Shown here: piece by piece, positions 13,698 to 16,992 of the stretch
Position numbering within the stretch: position 1 is the first letter of the stretch
How the letters are laid out: the number at the start of each line of letters is the position of its first letter
Translations under genes and position numbers: made by a program
NCBI GenBank assembly: GCA_003526525.1
Contig: DPVV01000444.1
Span: 1-16,992 of the forward strand
Source: Lachnoclostridium phytofermentans
GTDB lineage: Bacteria; Bacillota; Clostridia; Lachnospirales; Lachnospiraceae
Direction of reading: 5' to 3'
Length of the DNA stretch: 16,992 bases
Notes under the pieces: generated by a model
What the model was told of the DNA's origin: nothing
The model's input: only the letters and a program-made list of their open reading frames with translations
The model's database searches: none

Positions 13698-15137
13698 ATG
13701 ATGAGATCATTATATTCTGGTGTATCAGGCCTTAGAGTTCACCAGACCAAGATGGACGTAATTGGTAATAACATATCAAACGTCAACACAGTAGGTTTTA
13801 AAGCAAGTTCTGCAACATTTTCTGATATTTTATATCAGACAACCAAAAGTGCCTCTGGCCCTAACCCTAATACTGGGACAGCTGGTACAAACGCAATGCA
13901 GGTTGGTCTTGGTGCAAATCTTGCATCCATTACAGCAAGCATTACAAAAACCGGTGGTTCTCAAAGAACGGATAATCCTTTCGATTTAATGATTGAAGGA
14001 GACGGTTTCTTTGTTGTAAATAATGGTGTAGGTAACTACTTTACCAAAGCAGGTTCTTTTAACGTAGATGCAGCAGGTACTTTATGTACCCCAACTGGTG
14101 CAACCGTAATGGGATGGCAGCCTAGTTTAGAGGATCCTAAGAAGACAGTACCTGGTACAGTTTCGCCGCTACGTATTATGTCACCAGATAATCTATATTC
14201 TGCACCAGAAGCTACCACTGATGTGTATCTTCATGGAAACATTGATAGTATGGATACAAACTTAACATCATCAGCAGGACGTATTGTGAACATGTCTTTC
14301 TTTGATAATTTAGGTAATAGCTATACTGCAGAACTTAAGATTAAACAAAGTGAAGATTCTAAAAGTGATTATAAGGTAACCGTTCAAAATATCTATAATA
14401 AGAATGGTGATTCTATCTTCGCTAAGAAAGTAGTTGATCCAGACACTGGTGATATTACATACGAGGCTTCTAACATTACTGACTTTAATTTTGGTAGTGG
14501 CAGTGGTTCTGCTACCGTAAATGATGATGGAACGATAGAAGTAGATTGTGATGAAATCGACCTTAAATTCAATGGTGCAAATGGTAATTTCGTTAGTATA
14601 GGAGACGATGCAGATAATGCTACTGGCATTAAGTTTAAGGTAAATGCTGATCCTGACCCATTTAAGGATGTTAATATTGATTTCTCTTCCATTACTATGT
14701 ACAACAACAGTGGTACAACAACAGTAGAGTCCACTAAAGGAACAAAAGCAGATGGAACTGGTGCAGGTAAGGAAGCTGGTAATATGTCAGGTATTTCTAT
14801 AGATCAGCAGGGTATGATTTTTGGTACTTATGACAATGGAGATCGTAAATTACTTGGACAAGTTGTTGTTGCAACTTTCTCTAATCCAGCAGGATTAGAG
14901 GCGATTGGAAATAATATGTTCGCAGCTACACCAAACTCTGGAGAATTTAACGGCGTCGGTGAGGATATCACGGCTTCCGGTGGTAAGTTCATAACAGGTG
15001 TACTTGAAATGTCGAACGTTGACCTTTCACAACAGTTTACAGAAATGATAACAACACAAAGAGGTTTCCAGGCAAATTCAAGAATAATAACAACCTCAGA
15101 TACCCTTCTTGAGGAGTTAATTAACTTGAAGCGATAA
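13698..15137 (+). CDS. flgE: Flagellar hook protein FlgE
   Basis: FlgE is the hook subunit, the universal joint between rod and filament. The product is 479 aa; length varies widely in the family. The N-terminus has SLYSGVSGLRVHQTKMDVIG and NISNVNTVGFK, the rod/hook signature, and the F-x-D-x-L-Y-Q-T motif. The core contains the DNPFDLMIEGDGFFVV element. The C-terminus has GVLEMSNVDLSQQFTEMITT and QRGFQANSRIITTSDTLLEEL, the typical FlgE ending. Ribosome site GGAGG (13684-13688) is 9 nt before ATG 13698; a second ATG at 13701 is equally possible. The stop is followed immediately by repeat element B. Confidence 0.97.
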   Translation: MMRSLYSGVSGLRVHQTKMDVIGNNISNVNTVGFKASSATFSDILYQTTKSASGPNPNTGTAGTNAMQVGLGANLASITASITKTGGSQRTDNPFDLMIEGDGFFVVNNGVGNYFTKAGSFNVDAAGTLCTPTGATVMGWQPSLEDPKKTVPGTVSPLRIMSPDNLYSAPEATTDVYLHGNIDSMDTNLTSSAGRIVNMSFFDNLGNSYTAELKIKQSEDSKSDYKVTVQNIYNKNGDSIFAKKVVDPDTGDITYEASNITDFNFGSGSGSATVNDDGTIEVDCDEIDLKFNGANGNFVSIGDDADNATGIKFKVNADPDPFKDVNIDFSSITMYNNSGTTTVESTKGTKADGTGAGKEAGNMSGISIDQQGMIFGTYDNGDRKLLGQVVVATFSNPAGLEAIGNNMFAATPNSGEFNGVGEDITASGGKFITGVLEMSNVDLSQQFTEMITTQRGFQANSRIITTSDTLLEELINLKR

Positions 15138-15206
15138 GTGTGAAAGAAAATTAAAATTTTCTTTCACACAGAAGTTTGTGCCTGCGTAATCCTCGGCACA
15201 AACTTC
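15138..15206 (+). repeat. Structured repeat element B in the flgE-flbD gap
   Basis: Hairpin 1 is a perfect 15-bp stem, GTGTGAAAGAAAATT (15138-15152) with its complement (15155-15169), with arms identical in sequence to element A. One base later, hairpin 2 is a perfect 12-bp stem, GAAGTTTGTGCC (15171-15182) with GGCACAAACTTC (15195-15206), around a 12-nt loop beginning TGCGT as in element A. Similarity to A continues downstream (CCTACTA at 15210-15216). The element begins right after the flgE stop. There is no U-tract. Confidence 0.85.
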
Positions 15207-15257
15207 CAGCCTACTATTAAACAGATATGTTTTCAAGTGTGAAGAGATGATTTGTGT

Positions 15258-15298
15258 AACTTCCTGTGTCTGATGCATGGCTTTAGATGCAGGAAGTT
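15258..15298 (+). other. Hairpin just upstream of flbD
   Basis: AACTTCCTG (15258-15266) pairs with CAGGAAGTT (15290-15298). A symmetric TG/TG internal loop and TCT (15269-15271) with AGA (15285-15287) extend the stem, leaving a 13-nt loop. It lies about 10 nt before the flbD ribosome site (GGGAGG, 15310-15315) and has no U-tract, so a role in translation or mRNA stability is more likely than termination. The function is inference. Confidence 0.5.
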
Positions 15299-15320
15299 CT
15301 AATGGGGAAGGGAGGATATC

Positions 15321-15527
15321 ATGATTAATCTGACTAGGTTGAATGATATACCATTTACGCTAAATTGTGAGCTAATAGAAATCATAGAGGAGGTTCCGGA
15401 TACGGTAATTACCTTAGTGAATGGGAAGAAAATATTCGTAAAAGAAAGTAGACAAAGTGTTGTAAATCTAGTAAAATTGTATAAAAAAGAAGTCTTATGT
15501 CAGACAATACCGGGAAATGACAAATAA
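15321..15527 (+). CDS. flbD: FlbD/SwrD-family flagellar protein
   Basis: The product is 68 aa and matches the FlbD family (Pfam FlbD): MINLTRLNDIPFTLNCELIE, then IEEVPDTVITLVNGKKIFVKE, then SVVNLVKLYKKEV. In Bacillus subtilis the homologue SwrD (YlzI), encoded after flgE, increases flagellar motor power and swarming, probably through the stator. Here it sits between the hook gene and motA/motB, in agreement with a stator-linked role. The start has a good GGGAGG ribosome site 5 nt upstream. It is flanked by structured gaps on both sides (183 and 137 nt). Confidence 0.93.
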   Translation: MINLTRLNDIPFTLNCELIEIIEEVPDTVITLVNGKKIFVKESRQSVVNLVKLYKKEVLCQTIPGNDK

Positions 15528-15584
15528 TATTGAAGAATGTAATTTTGAATAAAAAGCACAAAAAGTGCTGAAGATATAAAAATT

Positions 15585-15620
15585 TTACAGAGATTTTCAT
15601 TCGTGATAAAGTTTCTGTAA
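15585..15620 (+). other. Strong hairpin in the flbD-motA gap
   Basis: TTACAGAGATTTT (15585-15597) pairs over 13 bp, with two G-T wobbles, with AAAGTTTCTGTAA (15608-15620), loop of 10 nt. No U-tract follows, so it is unlikely to be a simple terminator. A smaller 5-bp stem (AGCAC at 15555-15559 with GTGCT at 15565-15569) lies upstream. I see no gene in the 137-nt gap. Confidence 0.5.
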
Positions 15621-15664
15621 CCAATAAAAGAAGTTGAATATTTTACGATAGGTGGGTGGTTTTT

Positions 15665-16465
15665 TTGGATTTTGCATCCGTGGTTGGTTTAGTGCTGGCG
15701 ATGATACTTGTTATCTTTGGTATCACAATACAGGATGGTTTCGCAGCGATTATTGGTTTCTTGGATCGAGACTCAGCCTTAATTACCTTTGGAGGTGCGT
15801 TCTTTACGGTTTTGGCGATGAGTCCTAATTTTTCTACATATTTAAATGGTTTAAAGAGTTTTGCTTTAATACTAAAGCCACTTCCTTCGAATGAGAAGGA
15901 AACAATTGAAAGCATTATTACTTTATCTAATGTTGCTAGAAAAGAAGGATTGTTAGCACTTGAAGAGGCAGCAAATAGCATTGAAGATGAATTTATGAAA
16001 AAGGGAGTTCTTCTCATCGTTGACGGAACAGATCCGGAATTGGTAAGAAGCATCCTGGAAACTGAACTAGGTTGTATTGAAGAGCGACATAAATCTGTTA
16101 TAGGTTTTTGGGACAATCTTGGCGCCGCGGGTCCTGCTTGGGGTATGATTGGTACATTAATTGGATTAATTAACATGCTTAGTAAATTAGAGGATGTAGC
16201 TTCCGTTGGACCTAGTATGTCGGTTGCATTGGTTACCACACTTTATGGATCGTTGTTAGCAAACTGGATTTGTACACCAGTATCGAATAAATTAAAATCA
16301 AACAATGCAAATGAGATTATGATGAAGGAAGTTATGGTGGAAGGCTTACTGTCAATTCAGGCAGGTGAGAACCCTCGAGTAATTGAAGAAAAATTAAAGT
16401 CCTTCCTGTCACCTGCAAAACGTAGTGAATTAGCGGGACAAGAAAGTGGTGAAGCGATTGGCTAG
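15665..16465 (+). CDS. motA: Flagellar motor stator protein MotA
   Basis: MotA is the membrane ion-channel subunit of the stator and applies torque to FliG. The product is 266 aa, normal length. Four transmembrane segments lie at about residues 4-22, 37-53, 151-171 and 185-204. The cytoplasmic loop has Arg92 and Glu100, spaced like the FliG-contacting Arg90/Glu98 of E. coli, and prolines 157 and 205 match the conserved channel prolines. I take TTG 15665 (MDFASVVGL, the usual MotA N-terminus) with a G-rich ribosome site at about 15650-15659. GTG 15656 would add three residues and overlap that site. It overlaps motB by 8 nt. Confidence 0.95.
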   Translation: MDFASVVGLVLAMILVIFGITIQDGFAAIIGFLDRDSALITFGGAFFTVLAMSPNFSTYLNGLKSFALILKPLPSNEKETIESIITLSNVARKEGLLALEEAANSIEDEFMKKGVLLIVDGTDPELVRSILETELGCIEERHKSVIGFWDNLGAAGPAWGMIGTLIGLINMLSKLEDVASVGPSMSVALVTTLYGSLLANWICTPVSNKLKSNNANEIMMKEVMVEGLLSIQAGENPRVIEEKLKSFLSPAKRSELAGQESGEAIG

Positions 16466-16992
16466 AAAAAAAACGGAAGAGGCACCAAAGGGAGCACCAG
16501 AGTGGATGACTACGTTCTCAGACTTGATGAACCTTCTACTATGCTTTTTCGTATTACTATTTGCAATGTCTAATGTAGATCAAGAAAAATTTGATCAGGT
16601 TGCAGCTTCTTTATCTAGTAGCTTTAGTATCTTTAGTGGAGGAAAATCCTCTATTGGAGACGGTCAATTAATCAATATGGGAGTTGCACAACTGAATGAT
16701 TTTAATCAGTATTTCTCCAATATGGGACAAACCACAGAGAGTATAGACGGAGAAGAAATTGAACAACTAAAGCAGCTCCTTGCAGAAGCAAATAAAGCCG
16801 AAACCGAAAAGATGTATGATAACATTACTGAGATGAGCGCTCAATATAACCTAGATAAATATTTGGATATTGAGACAGATAAGACAGGCGGTCAGTATGT
16901 TTTGATTAATATTAGTGGCTCCTTACTTTATGACTCTGGTAAAGCAAAACTTAAGGATGAGGCGCTTCCAATCTTTTCAAAGGTTGGTGATA
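16458..16992 (+). CDS. motB: Flagellar motor stator protein MotB (3' end outside window)
   Basis: MotB is the peptidoglycan-anchored stator subunit that carries the channel aspartate. 178 residues are visible. After a Lys-rich N-terminus (ARKKTEEAPKGAPEW), one transmembrane helix (about residues 20-38) starts with TTFSDLMNLLL, in which Asp22 aligns with the essential ion-binding Asp (Asp24 of B. subtilis). A Ser/Gln/Glu-rich linker follows. The OmpA-like peptidoglycan-binding domain begins near residue 135 (ISGSLLYDSGKAKL) and is cut by the window edge. The start is TTG 16458, overlapping the motA stop by 8 nt. MotB lacks a good separate ribosome site, so coupling to motA is likely. Confidence 0.96.
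   Translation, partial: MARKKTEEAPKGAPEWMTTFSDLMNLLLCFFVLLFAMSNVDQEKFDQVAASLSSSFSIFSGGKSSIGDGQLINMGVAQLNDFNQYFSNMGQTTESIDGEEIEQLKQLLAEANKAETEKMYDNITEMSAQYNLDKYLDIETDKTGGQYVLINISGSLLYDSGKAKLKDEALPIFSKVGD

Noticed and set aside
15625..15651. Sigma-D-like promoter before motA: TAAA (15625-15628), 15-nt spacer, then TACGATAG
   Set aside because: The core CGATA and spacing fit, but transcription would begin near 15657, after or within the ribosome site at about 15650-15659, leaving motA almost leaderless. The first two bases of the -10 also do not match.
15643..16239. 198-codon open frame on the minus strand within motA
   Set aside because: Antisense shadow of a well-identified gene. Its translation shows no recognisable family and its composition reflects the complementary codons of MotA.

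Overview
The window is low-GC DNA from a Gram-positive, motile, probably anaerobic bacterium of the class Clostridia. Gene content and order (topA, codY, then a fla/che-type operon with flbD, motA and motB inside it) and the protein sequences fit a Lachnospiraceae-type clostridium. The family assignment is inference; the phylum-level call is firm because CodY is a Firmicutes regulator. All genes lie on the + strand.

Layout: (1) 1-1407, the 3' part of topA, followed by a strong terminator. (2) 1731-2498, codY, with its own promoter-like sequence and a terminator. (3) 2499-3061, a long AT-rich control region with candidate promoter elements, CodY-box-like sites and repeated short motifs. (4) 3062-7755, flgB, flgC, fliE, fliF, fliG and fliH, tightly packed with gaps of 20 nt or less, or an overlap: proximal rod, MS ring, rotor switch and export-ATPase regulator. 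(5) 7890-16465, fliI, fliJ, a motE/ylxF-like gene, fliK, flgD, a 132-aa flagellar-operon protein, flgE, flbD and motA, then motB running off the right edge. These encode export ATPase and chaperone, hook-length control, hook cap, hook and stator.

The genes build one machine: FliF/FliG form the base and rotor, FlgB/FlgC/FliE the proximal rod, FliH/FliI/FliJ power export, FliK/FlgD/FlgE make a hook of set length, and MotA/MotB with FlbD (SwrD-like) provide torque. CodY, the GTP and branched-chain amino acid sensor, is encoded just upstream and represses motility in Bacillus, so nutrient control of this operon is plausible.

The most unusual part is not a gene. From fliH onward most gene junctions widen to 89-202 nt and hold conserved-looking hairpins without U-tracts. 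Three junctions (fliH-fliI, flgD-132 aa gene, flgE-flbD) carry versions of the same two-hairpin element, and several base pairs differ between copies in a compensatory way, which points to an RNA structure. Other junctions hold a possible three-way-junction RNA, nested hairpins, or imperfect 24-nt direct repeats. These may be intercistronic processing, stability or translation-control elements, or a dispersed repeat family.
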